Origin: Spirochaetaceae bacterium
GTDB lineage: Bacteria > Spirochaetota > Spirochaetia > Treponematales > Breznakiellaceae
Assembly: GCA_031267475.1 (NCBI GenBank)
Contig: JAIRZA010000195.1
Coordinates: 1 to 18,394, forward strand
Length of the DNA: 18,394 bases
Reading direction: 5' to 3'
A program made the position numbers and the translations under genes. Below the pieces are notes generated by a model, which did no database searches, was not told the origin of the DNA, and saw only the letters and a program-made list of their open reading frames with translations. Within the stretch, counting starts at the first letter, position 1. The number at the start of each line of letters is the position of its first letter. Shown in pieces: positions 1 through 6,119 of the stretch.

Positions 1-221
1 ATTGACGCCCATGCTTTTGCGGCATCCTCCCCATACCAGCGCCCGTAGCTGATAAAACCGTTGCCGCCGGCTTTCGGCATCGGGGAAGATTGCTGGGTCG
101 ACGGCCTGAAATAATACACATCACCGTTTATGACAACGGTATTATTGTTTGTTGTGGTCTGGGCGCACAATAAAACGCCTATACAAAATACGAATAATGT
201 CAAAAGGATTCTTTTGTTCAT
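1..221 (-). CDS. Secreted protein, N-terminal part only (runs off the left edge)
   Basis: An open frame starts with ATG at 221 and stays open to the window edge, giving 73 residues. A good Shine-Dalgarno (GAGGT, about 6 nt before the ATG) supports the start. The first 20 residues form a typical export signal: a basic start (MNKR), a hydrophobic core, then LLCAQ. Cleavage after CAQ by signal peptidase I is likely; a relaxed spirochaetal lipobox using the Cys is possible. The mature part begins with a Thr/Asn-rich linker and contains a Gly- and Tyr-rich stretch. The start overlaps the stop of the upstream 32-codon ORF by four bases (ATGA), which suggests translational coupling. I do not recognise the family; the C-terminal part that would identify it is outside the window. 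Confidence 0.7.
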   Translation of the reverse strand, partial: MNKRILLTLFVFCIGVLLCAQTTTNNNTVVINGDVYYFRPSTQQSSPMPKAGGNGFISYGRWYGEDAAKAWAS

Positions 222-316
222 TCTGTTACCTCATTTTCTATGTCATATACAGAAACCATTATCCTGAATACCAGCCCTACTGCCGGCATTCCCGTTACAA
301 AACTTTTCTTTGCCAT
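218..316 (-). CDS. 32-aa small protein resembling a decayed treponemal lipoprotein leader
   Basis: ATG at 316 follows a strong ribosome binding site (AAGGAG, spacing about 6). The 32-residue product begins MAKKSFVTGM and continues with a short hydrophobic stretch (AVGLVFRIMVSVYD). This resembles, from memory, the signal sequences of many small treponemal lipoproteins, which read roughly K-S-F-V-x-G-M-L-A-x-x-L-V-F-G-M-x-V-x-G-C-D. Here the lipobox Cys is missing (VSVYD), and a Pro and an Arg break the hydrophobic core, so export is doubtful. The TGA stop overlaps the ATG of the next gene. It may be a translated leader whose job is to deliver ribosomes to the downstream secreted protein, or a relic. 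The RBS and first codons lie in a duplicated module also present before the 69-aa gene. Confidence 0.45.
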   Translation of the reverse strand: MAKKSFVTGMPAVGLVFRIMVSVYDIENEVTE

Positions 317-393
317 TTATTTCTCCTTCAGTTTTTGACAGCAAAGTTTTCATTATGTGTTTGATTTTCAGTTTTTATGACACATAATGTTCC
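309..393 (-). repeat. Duplicated promoter/RBS-like module, copy A
   Basis: About 85 bp that recur at 599-681. The core of 48 bp (346-393) matches the other copy at 44 positions; the remainder contains a 2-nt indel and several substitutions but keeps the AAGGAG ribosome site and the ATG-GCA-AA start. It contains an inverted repeat, CATTATGTGT (351-360) with ACACATAATG (380-389). The copy lies directly upstream of the 32-codon ORF and begins a few bases after the stop of the 69-aa gene. Confidence 0.8.
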
Positions 394-396
394 AAC

Positions 397-606
397 TCAT
401 TTAAGCCCAAGAAATCTTTTTGAAATTGCATCTGCGGCAATATTTACTTCACCACATTGAGCAATAATCTTATCAAGAATTTCCAGTTCTTCAGCGGTAA
501 GACCGTTTTCAGCACCATTCAAAGCTGGATTTTCTTGAATTTTCCGAAACTTCTCTTCAACACGATTAATTTCGACCAAAAACTGCGCTATCCTATTTTT
601 TGCCAT
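397..606 (-). CDS. 69-aa hypothetical protein, charged and probably helical
   Basis: ATG at 606 is preceded by AAAGGAG at good spacing, and the 69-residue product ends in a TGA at 397-399. The sequence is rich in Glu, Lys, Ile and Ala, with no signal peptide or membrane segment. Residues 5-25 (around FLVEINRVEEKFRK) and 37-62 (around EELEILDKIIAQ) look like two amphipathic helices separated by an Asn/Gly loop, so a small helical hairpin or coiled-coil protein is likely. I do not recognise the family. It sits between two copies of an 85-bp module and next to a cassette-like gene, so it is probably part of an exchangeable array. Small helical proteins of this kind in integron cassettes are often antitoxin-like or unknown; nothing here proves such a role. 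Confidence 0.6.
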   Translation of the reverse strand: MAKNRIAQFLVEINRVEEKFRKIQENPALNGAENGLTAEELEILDKIIAQCGEVNIAADAISKRFLGLK

Positions 607-681
607 TTTTTTCTCCTTTACTTTGGCAACAAAGTTTTCGTTATGTGTTTGATTTTCATATTTTATGACACATAACGTTCC
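599..681 (-). repeat. Duplicated promoter/RBS-like module, copy B
   Basis: Second copy of the module at 309-393. Its inverted repeat is CGTTATGTGT (639-648) with ACACATAACG (668-677). Relative to copy A, one base pair in the stem has changed on both sides (A:T against G:C), which keeps the stem intact. It holds the RBS and start of the 69-aa gene. Its right end merges into the folded attC-like sequence. Confidence 0.8.
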
Positions 682-868
682 GGCTGTTTACGACGGTTTG
701 GCGGCCCGAATAAGGAAATGCGTAGCATTTCCAGGGCCGACAAACTGTGCCGGAGCAACGGCGTGGGAATGAAGCGAAGCGAAATGACCTAGCCGTTGCG
801 GAGGCCGAGCCGCCTACTGGCGGCGTCCCCAGCGTAGCTGGGGCGCGTAAACAGACCTGTTAGGCGAC
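669..868 (-). other. Candidate integron attC recombination site (long, VCR-like)
   Basis: On the minus strand the sequence opens with GTCGCCTAAC (868-859), fitting the R'' consensus RYYYAAC. It closes with GTTATGTGTC, an imperfect match to the R' consensus GTTRRRY. Inside the ends, CTGTTTACG pairs with CGTAAACAG, with spacers of unequal length (4 and 7 nt) on the two sides, as seen in attC sites. The interior is densely self-complementary: GTTTGGCGGCCC (697-708)/GGGCCGACAAAC (734-745, one mismatch) enclosing GGAAATGC/GCATTTCC; GCAACGGC/GCCGTTGC; GCCGCC/GGCGGC; and CCCCAGC/GCTGGGG. R'' is the exact complement of the sequence at the other end of the 178-aa gene (1532-1541), as expected when a cassette circularises. 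No integrase gene is in the window, so mobility is inferred. Confidence 0.55.
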
Positions 869-909
869 GTAAAACCTGCCTCACAACAGTCGTGAATAGG
901 TAGAACTTA

Positions 910-1446
910 TTATAGTTCTATTATTTTTACTGCTCTGAACTTTGCTCTCTTTATGCTGGGTATAACTTCATCAACCTCAACATATACCCTGAGTTTTCTT
1001 CCCATTGGATAATCAGCAAATTCAGTAAGTGTAATTTGATTCGTTACACCAACATCTGAAAGCATTAATGTAGCTCCATTGACACCAAAACAAGTATCAT
1101 CAAACACATAACGTTCACCCTTTTTGACAGTACCATTGTCAATATCAAAGGCAAGTTTTTTTGGTTCAATTTGAGTATAAGTCTGCCCGTCAATAACCGT
1201 TTCAACCGCAATTTGTGTTCCCGTGGCTTCTCTAACAGCTTCTCTAACAGCACTCCCAACAATTTCATTTGCACCAGTAACATCTACAACAGCCTTGGTA
1301 ACTGCGGTACAAGTATAAACAGAATAACCAATCACCAAAACGATTATTATAGCAACGATTATAAAAAACCATTTTATAATCTTCCCAACAATACTGGCTC
1401 CTTTCTTGAAACCATCCTTTACATTTTTCACAGTTTCCTCTGACAT
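910..1446 (-). CDS. 178-aa single-pass membrane protein, probable cassette gene
   Basis: I place the start at ATG 1446 (MSEETVKN) because CAGGAGG lies 6 nt before it; an upstream in-frame ATG at 1509 has no ribosome site. A Lys-rich amphipathic stretch (residues 1-25) leads into one strong membrane helix at about 23-44 (IIKWFFIIVAIIIVLVIG). By the positive-inside rule the following 130 residues should be outside the cytoplasmic membrane. This part holds an Ala/Val/Glu-rich helix (about 50-75) and then alternating hydrophobic residues ending in VYVEVDEV and RAKFRAVKIIEL, which look like beta strands of a small barrel. No enzyme motif is visible and I do not recognise the family. It is bracketed by 20-bp inverted ends (859-878 and 1522-1541, one mismatch). 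A TATAAT at 1506-1501 could be its -10 box, but no -35 matches. Confidence 0.65.
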   Translation of the reverse strand: MSEETVKNVKDGFKKGASIVGKIIKWFFIIVAIIIVLVIGYSVYTCTAVTKAVVDVTGANEIVGSAVREAVREATGTQIAVETVIDGQTYTQIEPKKLAFDIDNGTVKKGERYVFDDTCFGVNGATLMLSDVGVTNQITLTEFADYPMGRKLRVYVEVDEVIPSIKRAKFRAVKIIEL

Positions 1447-1521
1447 TTTATGCCTCCTGATGAAATTCTTTGGCGGTTCAAAACCACCATTTTTTAGCTT
1501 ATTATACATTTCAATAAATTT

Positions 1522-1541
1522 CAGGTTTTATGTCGCCTAAC
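1522..1541 (-). repeat. Cassette boundary, inverted copy of 859-878
   Basis: Twenty bases that are the reverse complement of 859-878 with a single mismatch. The outer ten (GTCGCCTAAC on the plus strand) contain the integron core GTTAGGC on the minus strand. Together with 859-878 they bracket the 178-aa membrane protein gene. No second attC or integrase gene is seen to the right, so this would be either an attI-independent insertion point or the edge of an array without an integrase. Confidence 0.55.
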
Positions 1542-1607
1542 TTTATATACATGAATTAAATCCCATATATATCAAAAATTATCATCTAACATTTTATTCT
1601 TACCTCA

Positions 1608-2015
1608 TTACGTCATACCGGTCCCCCTTGCTTTGAGACTAACCCCAAACCAGATTCCCCGCGACATAATTAAAACAAGAATACTATCGAGCCCTTCCCA
1701 AAACCCGGTTAGCTTTGAGAACGATTCCAGAAAAAGCCGTCTAAAGTCCGCTCCGAAAACAACAACGCAACCGCGGGTTGCAGGCCGTCCGCCAGAGAAG
1801 TTATTAACACTATCGAGGGAAAAAAACTCTAATTTATCCCGATTGAATTTTATATTTGAACGGGGGGGGGGGGGGGATGAAACCATGCCAGAAACCTGAT
1901 TCGGACCGACAGGTTTACCTTCTTTTGCGGCGTCAAGAGAACACGCCGTCAAAAAGCCCCGCCATACCCGGCGGAACTGAATATCACATCCAAATTTTTC
2001 ATCCACAGTTTTCAT
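1608..2015 (-). CDS. Doubtful 135-codon ORF with a C15 tract, or a structured RNA
   Basis: The ATG at 2015 lies only 7 nt below a TATAAT and has no ribosome site, so translation would be leaderless. The first 47 residues include QFRRVWRGFLTACS and AAKEGKPVGPNQVSG, which I recall as recurring in hypothetical proteins of treponemes, though I cannot check this. A run of 15 C (coding strand) follows, encoding Pro; gain or loss of one base shifts the frame. The second half is low-complexity and not protein-like to my eye. The DNA also folds well: CCGCC/GGCGG (1959-1974), CGGCGT/ACGCCG (1928-1948) and AAACCTG/CAGGTTT (1892-1916), all before the tract. A conserved structured RNA, or a repeated element annotated as protein elsewhere, is an equally good reading. 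Confidence 0.3.
   Translation of the reverse strand: MKTVDEKFGCDIQFRRVWRGFLTACSLDAAKEGKPVGPNQVSGMVSSPPPPRSNIKFNRDKLEFFSLDSVNNFSGGRPATRGCVVVFGADFRRLFLESFSKLTGFWEGLDSILVLIMSRGIWFGVSLKARGTGMT
1862..1876. repeat. Homopolymeric tract G15
   Basis: Fifteen consecutive G on the plus strand (C on the minus). Tracts of this kind are prone to slippage and are a known basis of phase variation in Treponema pallidum. Here it lies inside the 135-codon minus-strand ORF and about 360 nt upstream of the chemoreceptor gene on the plus strand. Confidence 0.9.
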
Positions 2016-2022
2016 CTTTGCT

Positions 2023-2053
2023 ATTATATACCAAATGCAGGTTATTTTGTCAA
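2023..2053 (-). promoter_or_regulatory. Strong sigma-70-type promoter, leftward
   Basis: Perfect -35 TTGACA (2053-2048) with TATATA at 17 nt (2030-2025) and TATAAT at 19 nt (2028-2023). The predicted start site falls at or within a few bases of the ATG at 2015, so the transcript would be almost leaderless. Confidence 0.65.
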
Positions 2054-2212
2054 TAGATATATCAGAAACGCGCTATGATATGAATAGGATGCTCCGTTGC
2101 GCTCCCCCTGAAACGCGCCCATAGACCCGCCGGCGGTTGACGCGCATACAGGCGACACAAAAAAGCAAGCGCGGGCGCCGCAAAATCAATCCTCCCTTAG
2201 TTGATATAAACA

Positions 2213-2218
2213 TATAAT
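2213..2218 (+). promoter_or_regulatory. Possible -10 box of the chemoreceptor gene
   Basis: A perfect TATAAT ends 17 nt before the chosen ATG at 2236. There is no recognisable -35 at the proper distance (2190-2195 reads TCCTCC), and no match to the sigma-28 flagellar promoter consensus was found. The call rests on the -10 alone. Confidence 0.3.
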
Positions 2219-2235
2219 TGTGCTATAAAAAAATC

Positions 2236-4329
2236 ATGAAAAGGAAACCATCCTTCGCGCTCATGTTCACCGCAGTATGCCTTGCAATAACAGTTCTAGT
2301 AACCGCGGTTTTATCTGTGATGACGTTTATAAGCATCCGCGAGATTTCCCATGTGCAAATCACAGCCGCGACAAAAGAAAACGTCTCCCGCATGAGCGGC
2401 AGGGTGGCTGACATAATCGCCTCTCATGTCGCGCTGCTGGAGCATACGGTAATCGGCGCCATCCCGTATATGCGGGAAACCCGTGTCAACAGAGACGAAT
2501 TAAGCCTCTATTTTGACGATATGCAGGAAACACTCGCCAACGTTTTAATGATTTACTGCACGAATAACACACGCTGGAACGGACCGGGCGGATACTGCGC
2601 GGCGAGCACAGGCTGGATACCGGCTCAATCTTGGAACAACCTTGAACGCTCTTGGTACAACGACGCTAAAAAAGCGCAGGGCAAAGTCGCGTTCACACTG
2701 CCGTATATCGACGCAGCCACCGGAAAACTGATTTTTGCCATGGCCAGAACCGTGTATGATACGGACGGACGGGATTTAGGCGTAGTCTCCGAAAACGTTT
2801 CTATAGCTTCACTAGGAAGTATGCTTGAAGAGAACACAAGCCTGCCCGGACAACAAACATGGCTCGTTACCCAAGACGGCCTTTTCATAACCAACAGCGA
2901 CGAAGCCGCCGTCATGCAAAAAGATTTTTTCACCGAATGGGGAGGCGGGTCGCTTGAACAGTATCGCTCCTCGGTACTGTATTCCAATACTTTCTCGCAC
3001 ATGGATGACGACGTGCTCATATCATCCTCGCTGATACCCGAATCAGGGTGGATACTAGTCTCCACACTCCCTACGAAAGTAGTTTTTGCCAGCGCAAACA
3101 ACCTGCTCATCCGCGCGCTTATTACCGGACTCGCGCTGCTCGTCGCCGCGGCGCTGGCCTCCATAGCCCTAAGCGGACTTGTCGTCAAGCCCCTGCGCTA
3201 CCTAGCCTCCTACTCCACCGTGATAGCCGGCGGGGACTTTTCCGGCAAAGCGCCGGATTACAGCGCGGCGGAGGCAGCCGGGCTTTCGGCGGGATTCAAC
3301 GCTATCAACGAGAATATTTCCAACCTTGTAAAAAACATAGCCTCCTCTTTCGGACTTATGCGCTCCAACGACGCCGAACTCAAGCGCGTCATGGAAAAAT
3401 CCTCCGCGGCGGCTTCGGAAATAAAACAACTAATTCACGAGGTAGACACCCAAGTCAAGGAAGAAGCCGCTCTGGTAGGCCAGACAGTAGCCCAGATTGA
3501 CGATAAAATATCCGCTCTCAACACGCTGATTCAAGAACAGGCGGCGCAGATAACCTCGTCTTCCGACGCTATAGAAACGATGATACGGCGCAACAAAGAT
3601 GTCGAAGATCAGATAATAAGTTTGAACGAGCAAATATCACGCCTTGTCGAAAGTTCCAAGACAGAACATGAGCAAATTGTGCAGTCTACAACCGCGGTCG
3701 GGCAGATTGGCGCGGATTCGGAAACACTTGCCGGAATGAATAAAATCATCAGCAATGTGGCGGCGGAAACGAACCTATTGGCAATGAACGCGGCTATCGA
3801 GGCGGCTCACGCCGGAGAGTCGGGAACAGGTTTCGCCGTAGTCGCCGGAGAAATTCGCAAACTAGCGGAAACATCCACAACTCAGGCCAAAAGTTCCAAT
3901 GGAACACTGTCCCAGATAAAAAAACGCATTGATGAAGTCAGCGCCGTGTCAGGACGGATTGAAACCGCTTATACTCACACAAACAGCTTGATTGTTGACA
4001 GCAACGAAATCGTATCGCGCATCAAAAGCGCCATCGCGGAGCAGTCCGCCCGCTCGGAACAGGCTCGCGAGGGGCTTAAAAAAATACATGAAATAACGCG
4101 GGATGTTAAGCAAGAAGCTGTAAGCATCAAAGAAGAAACAGACGCGGCGCGGCGTATATCGCAAAAACTGGCCGGCATGAGTGATAAAATACAACATAAA
4201 GTTGGAGATGTAGTGCAAAGCACCGTACTTGTGTTTGAGGCATCCCAGCAGGCCTGTGAATCCGTAGAGCGAAATTCGAAAGGGCTTGACGCGCTGGACG
4301 ACGACATCAAACGTTTCAAATTAAGATAA
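2236..4329 (+). CDS. Methyl-accepting chemotaxis protein with extracytoplasmic Cache domain
   Basis: 697 residues from ATG 2236 (MKRKPSFALMF); a TTG six codons earlier is possible, and neither start has a clear ribosome site. Layout: first membrane helix about 7-32; large periplasmic sensor about 35-290; second helix about 291-316; HAMP about 314-366; long coiled-coil signalling region to the end. The sensor has the double-Cache signature, including RSWYNDA (138-144) and DAATGK (159-164), typical of amino acid or other small-molecule sensing. The signalling hairpin tip is canonical (ETNLLAMNAAIEAAHAGE at 511-528, then FAVVAGEIRKLAETS), so it should couple to CheA/CheW. There is no C-terminal CheR/CheB tethering pentapeptide; the protein ends in KRFKLR. 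It stands alone, upstream of fliOPQ. The ligand cannot be read from the sequence. Confidence 0.93.
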   Translation: MKRKPSFALMFTAVCLAITVLVTAVLSVMTFISIREISHVQITAATKENVSRMSGRVADIIASHVALLEHTVIGAIPYMRETRVNRDELSLYFDDMQETLANVLMIYCTNNTRWNGPGGYCAASTGWIPAQSWNNLERSWYNDAKKAQGKVAFTLPYIDAATGKLIFAMARTVYDTDGRDLGVVSENVSIASLGSMLEENTSLPGQQTWLVTQDGLFITNSDEAAVMQKDFFTEWGGGSLEQYRSSVLYSNTFSHMDDDVLISSSLIPESGWILVSTLPTKVVFASANNLLIRALITGLALLVAAALASIALSGLVVKPLRYLASYSTVIAGGDFSGKAPDYSAAEAAGLSAGFNAINENISNLVKNIASSFGLMRSNDAELKRVMEKSSAAASEIKQLIHEVDTQVKEEAALVGQTVAQIDDKISALNTLIQEQAAQITSSSDAIETMIRRNKDVEDQIISLNEQISRLVESSKTEHEQIVQSTTAVGQIGADSETLAGMNKIISNVAAETNLLAMNAAIEAAHAGESGTGFAVVAGEIRKLAETSTTQAKSSNGTLSQIKKRIDEVSAVSGRIETAYTHTNSLIVDSNEIVSRIKSAIAEQSARSEQAREGLKKIHEITRDVKQEAVSIKEETDAARRISQKLAGMSDKIQHKVGDVVQSTVLVFEASQQACESVERNSKGLDALDDDIKRFKLR

Positions 4330-4430
4330 CGGCATGGGCGGAGTTATAGGCGCTTGCTTTTTCGAGCTGCAAATTGCCGGGAACGCGCCGCATTTTGCCC
4401 GCCAGCCCTCTCACAACAAAAAAATGAACC

Positions 4431-4459
4431 TTGACGTTTTTTTACCAGCGGTTTATCAT
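4431..4459 (+). promoter_or_regulatory. Sigma-70-type promoter for fliOPQ
   Basis: TTGACG (4431-4436), 17-nt spacer, TATCAT (4454-4459): five of six matches in each hexamer. The predicted start site, near 4466, coincides with the left end of the inverted-repeat element, so fliO would have a leader of about 190 nt. Confidence 0.5.
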
Positions 4460-4460
4460 G

Positions 4461-4624
4461 ATTAGTTGAGCCTGTTCCAAAATCGGTTATCTTGTAACAG
4501 GCTCTTGCAGTTTTTCGCCCTACGGGCGCGTCATTATGACGACAAAACTGCGGTTTTTATAGGTTGCTGGACAAGCTTTGCTTGTCTCCCCAAAAACTGA
4601 AGTTTTGGAACAGCCTCAGTTAAT
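4461..4624 (+). repeat. Structured inverted-repeat element in the fliO leader
   Basis: Terminal arms 4461-4482 and 4603-4624 are complementary at 19 of 22 positions (core GAGCCTGTTCCAAAA). Inside: GAGCCTGTT (4468-4476) can instead pair perfectly with AACAGGCTC (4496-4504). GCAGTTTT (4507-4514) pairs with AAAACTGC (4544-4551) around two small hairpins (GCCC/GGGC and CGTCAT/ATGACG), a three-way junction. ACAAGC/GCTTGT (4571-4585) is another hairpin. The size and terminal repeats suggest a MITE- or REP-like dispersed element, with no obvious target duplication. Its position makes it the 5' leader of fliOPQ. The rest of the chemoreceptor-fliO gap (4330-4430) shows nothing I can name. Confidence 0.65.
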
Positions 4625-4653
4625 TGATTTGGGGAAATCCGGGGAGAGGGAAA

Positions 4654-5271
4654 CTGAAACAACTAATCAGCTTTTTTGCCGTACTGCTCCTAACAGGCGG
4701 CATTCAAAATCATATTTTTTCACAGACACTGGACGAAACAGCTACAGCCGCCGTAGATAATATAAGAGAGACAGAACGGGAATACCTGTTAGGCGAAGAT
4801 ACACCAGATCCGCAAAGACAAGACAGCGCATCCATCTGGATAATTTTTCGCAGCCTCATTGTTTTAGTCCTGGCTGCGGCGGCCATTTATGGAATAGTTT
4901 ACCTGTTAAAACGCAAAAAAACAGGCGATACACCGGATGACAACTACCTAAAAATACTGGCGCGCGCGCCAATCAACATAAAAACCGCGGCAGCCGTCAT
5001 AGCCGTTGGAAACAAGGCATGGCTAATAGGACTTTCCGACACGAATGTATCCGCCATCGCGGAAATAAATGATCAGGAAACCGTTGACGCAATGCTGCTC
5101 GCCTATTCAGAGCGGACATCAAATTCAAAAAAAAACACCCCGCTCAATTTTACCAGCATATTGCGCCGTTTCAGCGGACTTAGCGGCGGAACAGCCCGAA
5201 AACCGCTCGATTCTGAAAACCCGCCGCCGGCGAATCTTCAAAGAAACCGTGAGCGGTTAAAAAATTTATAA
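4654..5271 (+). CDS. fliO: Flagellar biosynthesis protein FliO (FliO/FliZ family)
   Basis: FliO assists assembly of FliP, the first step in building the flagellar type III export gate. I start at CTG 4654 because it directly follows GGGGAGAGGG and yields a normal signal peptide (MKQLISFFAVLLLTGG, likely cut after FSQ); this gives 205 residues. The alternative TTG at 4624 has no ribosome site and adds ten unlikely residues. After an acidic periplasmic segment (about 25-58), a single membrane helix at 61-85 is followed by a KRKK stop-transfer. The cytoplasmic domain has the FliO pattern: YLKILARAPINIKTAAAVIAVGNKAWLIGLSD (in two parts, about 98-129). The C-terminus is Pro/Arg/Asn-rich and likely disordered. 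fliP follows after 16 nt. In other spirochaetes fliO sits behind fliM/fliY; here a repeat element precedes it. Confidence 0.85.
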   Translation: MKQLISFFAVLLLTGGIQNHIFSQTLDETATAAVDNIRETEREYLLGEDTPDPQRQDSASIWIIFRSLIVLVLAAAAIYGIVYLLKRKKTGDTPDDNYLKILARAPINIKTAAAVIAVGNKAWLIGLSDTNVSAIAEINDQETVDAMLLAYSERTSNSKKNTPLNFTSILRRFSGLSGGTARKPLDSENPPPANLQRNRERLKNL

Positions 5272-5287
5272 AACAAAAGGAGCGAGT

Positions 5288-6112
5288 ATGAGGGTATCGC
5301 TTGTTATATTTTTAAGCTTGGCGCTATTTCCCGTAAACATCATGGCGCAGACCCTGCCCGCGCCCGCCATACCATTCCCCGGACTTTCCACCGAAGGAAC
5401 TATGGAAATACCACGCCCGGCGCAGGGACCAACCATACCTTTCATAGACCTCACGGTACGGAACCCCGAATCAGGCCGCGAAGTAGCATTCTCGGTCCAG
5501 TTGCTGCTCCTTTTAACCGTCATCACACTTGCGCCCAGCTTCATAATCCTTATGACAAGTTTTTTGCGCATTTCCATAGTGTTGGACTTCGTAAAAAGAG
5601 CCCTTTCCCTTCAACAAGCTCCGCCTAATCAAGTTATTTTAGGAATCTCACTATTTTTGACGGTTTTTATCATGTGGCCAACCTTAGATTCCATCTATCA
5701 AAACGCGCTGAGCCCGCTTTCCGAAGGAAACTTAACCGTACAAGAAGCATACCGCGAAGCCGAAGCGCCGCTCAGACTATTCATGTATAACCAGATGCGG
5801 ACAAAACCAGACAACATACGCCTTTTCATGGCAATGCGGGGACTGCCGCGCCCGGAAAGCCTTGCCGATGTACCAACCTATGTTCTAATCCCCGCATTCA
5901 TCCTAAACGAACTAACAGTCGCGTTCAAAATAGGCATAATGATATTTATCCCGTTCATAGTAATAGACATGGTTGTAGCAAGCGCCCTGATGTCGATGGG
6001 CATGATAATGCTGCCGCCTGTCATGATTTCCATGCCGTTCAAACTGATACTTTTTGTCCTAGTTGACGGCTGGGGACTCTTGACAGACCAACTGGTAAGA
6101 TCTTTCGTGTGA
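5288..6112 (+). CDS. fliP: Flagellar export gate protein FliP
   Basis: FliP is a core subunit of the FliPQR export gate in the cytoplasmic membrane, where it forms the channel for rod, hook and filament proteins. The 274-residue length is normal for the longer, signal-bearing form. The start at ATG 5288 follows AAAAGGAG, and residues 1-21 (ending NIMAQ) are a signal peptide. Membrane helices lie at about 75-100, 118-135, 205-235 and 245-268. The family signature is clear: LTVITLAPSFIILMTSFLRI near 79-98 and, toward the end, FIPFIVIDMVVASALMSMGM followed by MLPPVMISMPFKL. fliQ follows after 7 nt. The gene looks intact and functional. Confidence 0.96.
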   Translation: MRVSLVIFLSLALFPVNIMAQTLPAPAIPFPGLSTEGTMEIPRPAQGPTIPFIDLTVRNPESGREVAFSVQLLLLLTVITLAPSFIILMTSFLRISIVLDFVKRALSLQQAPPNQVILGISLFLTVFIMWPTLDSIYQNALSPLSEGNLTVQEAYREAEAPLRLFMYNQMRTKPDNIRLFMAMRGLPRPESLADVPTYVLIPAFILNELTVAFKIGIMIFIPFIVIDMVVASALMSMGMIMLPPVMISMPFKLILFVLVDGWGLLTDQLVRSFV

Positions 6113-6119
6113 GGTTTTT

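Noticed and set aside
149..364. 71-codon plus-strand ORF at the left edge
   Set aside because: It is antisense to two minus-strand frames with good ribosome sites and a clear signal peptide; its own start has no such site.
669..868. tRNA, CRISPR array or small structured RNA gene
   Set aside because: No tRNA cloverleaf or anticodon arm and no regularly spaced direct repeats; the core-like ends fit a recombination site better.
3048..3500. 150-codon plus-strand ORF inside the chemoreceptor gene
   Set aside because: Another frame of the chemoreceptor coding sequence, Arg-rich and without family resemblance; the chemoreceptor motifs run through the same bases.
4461..4624. Insertion sequence
   Set aside because: At 164 bp it cannot encode a transposase and shows no target duplication; at most it is a non-autonomous element.
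4578..4760. 60-codon ORF across the fliO start
   Set aside because: It begins inside the inverted-repeat element, has no ribosome site and overlaps the FliO signal peptide in another frame.
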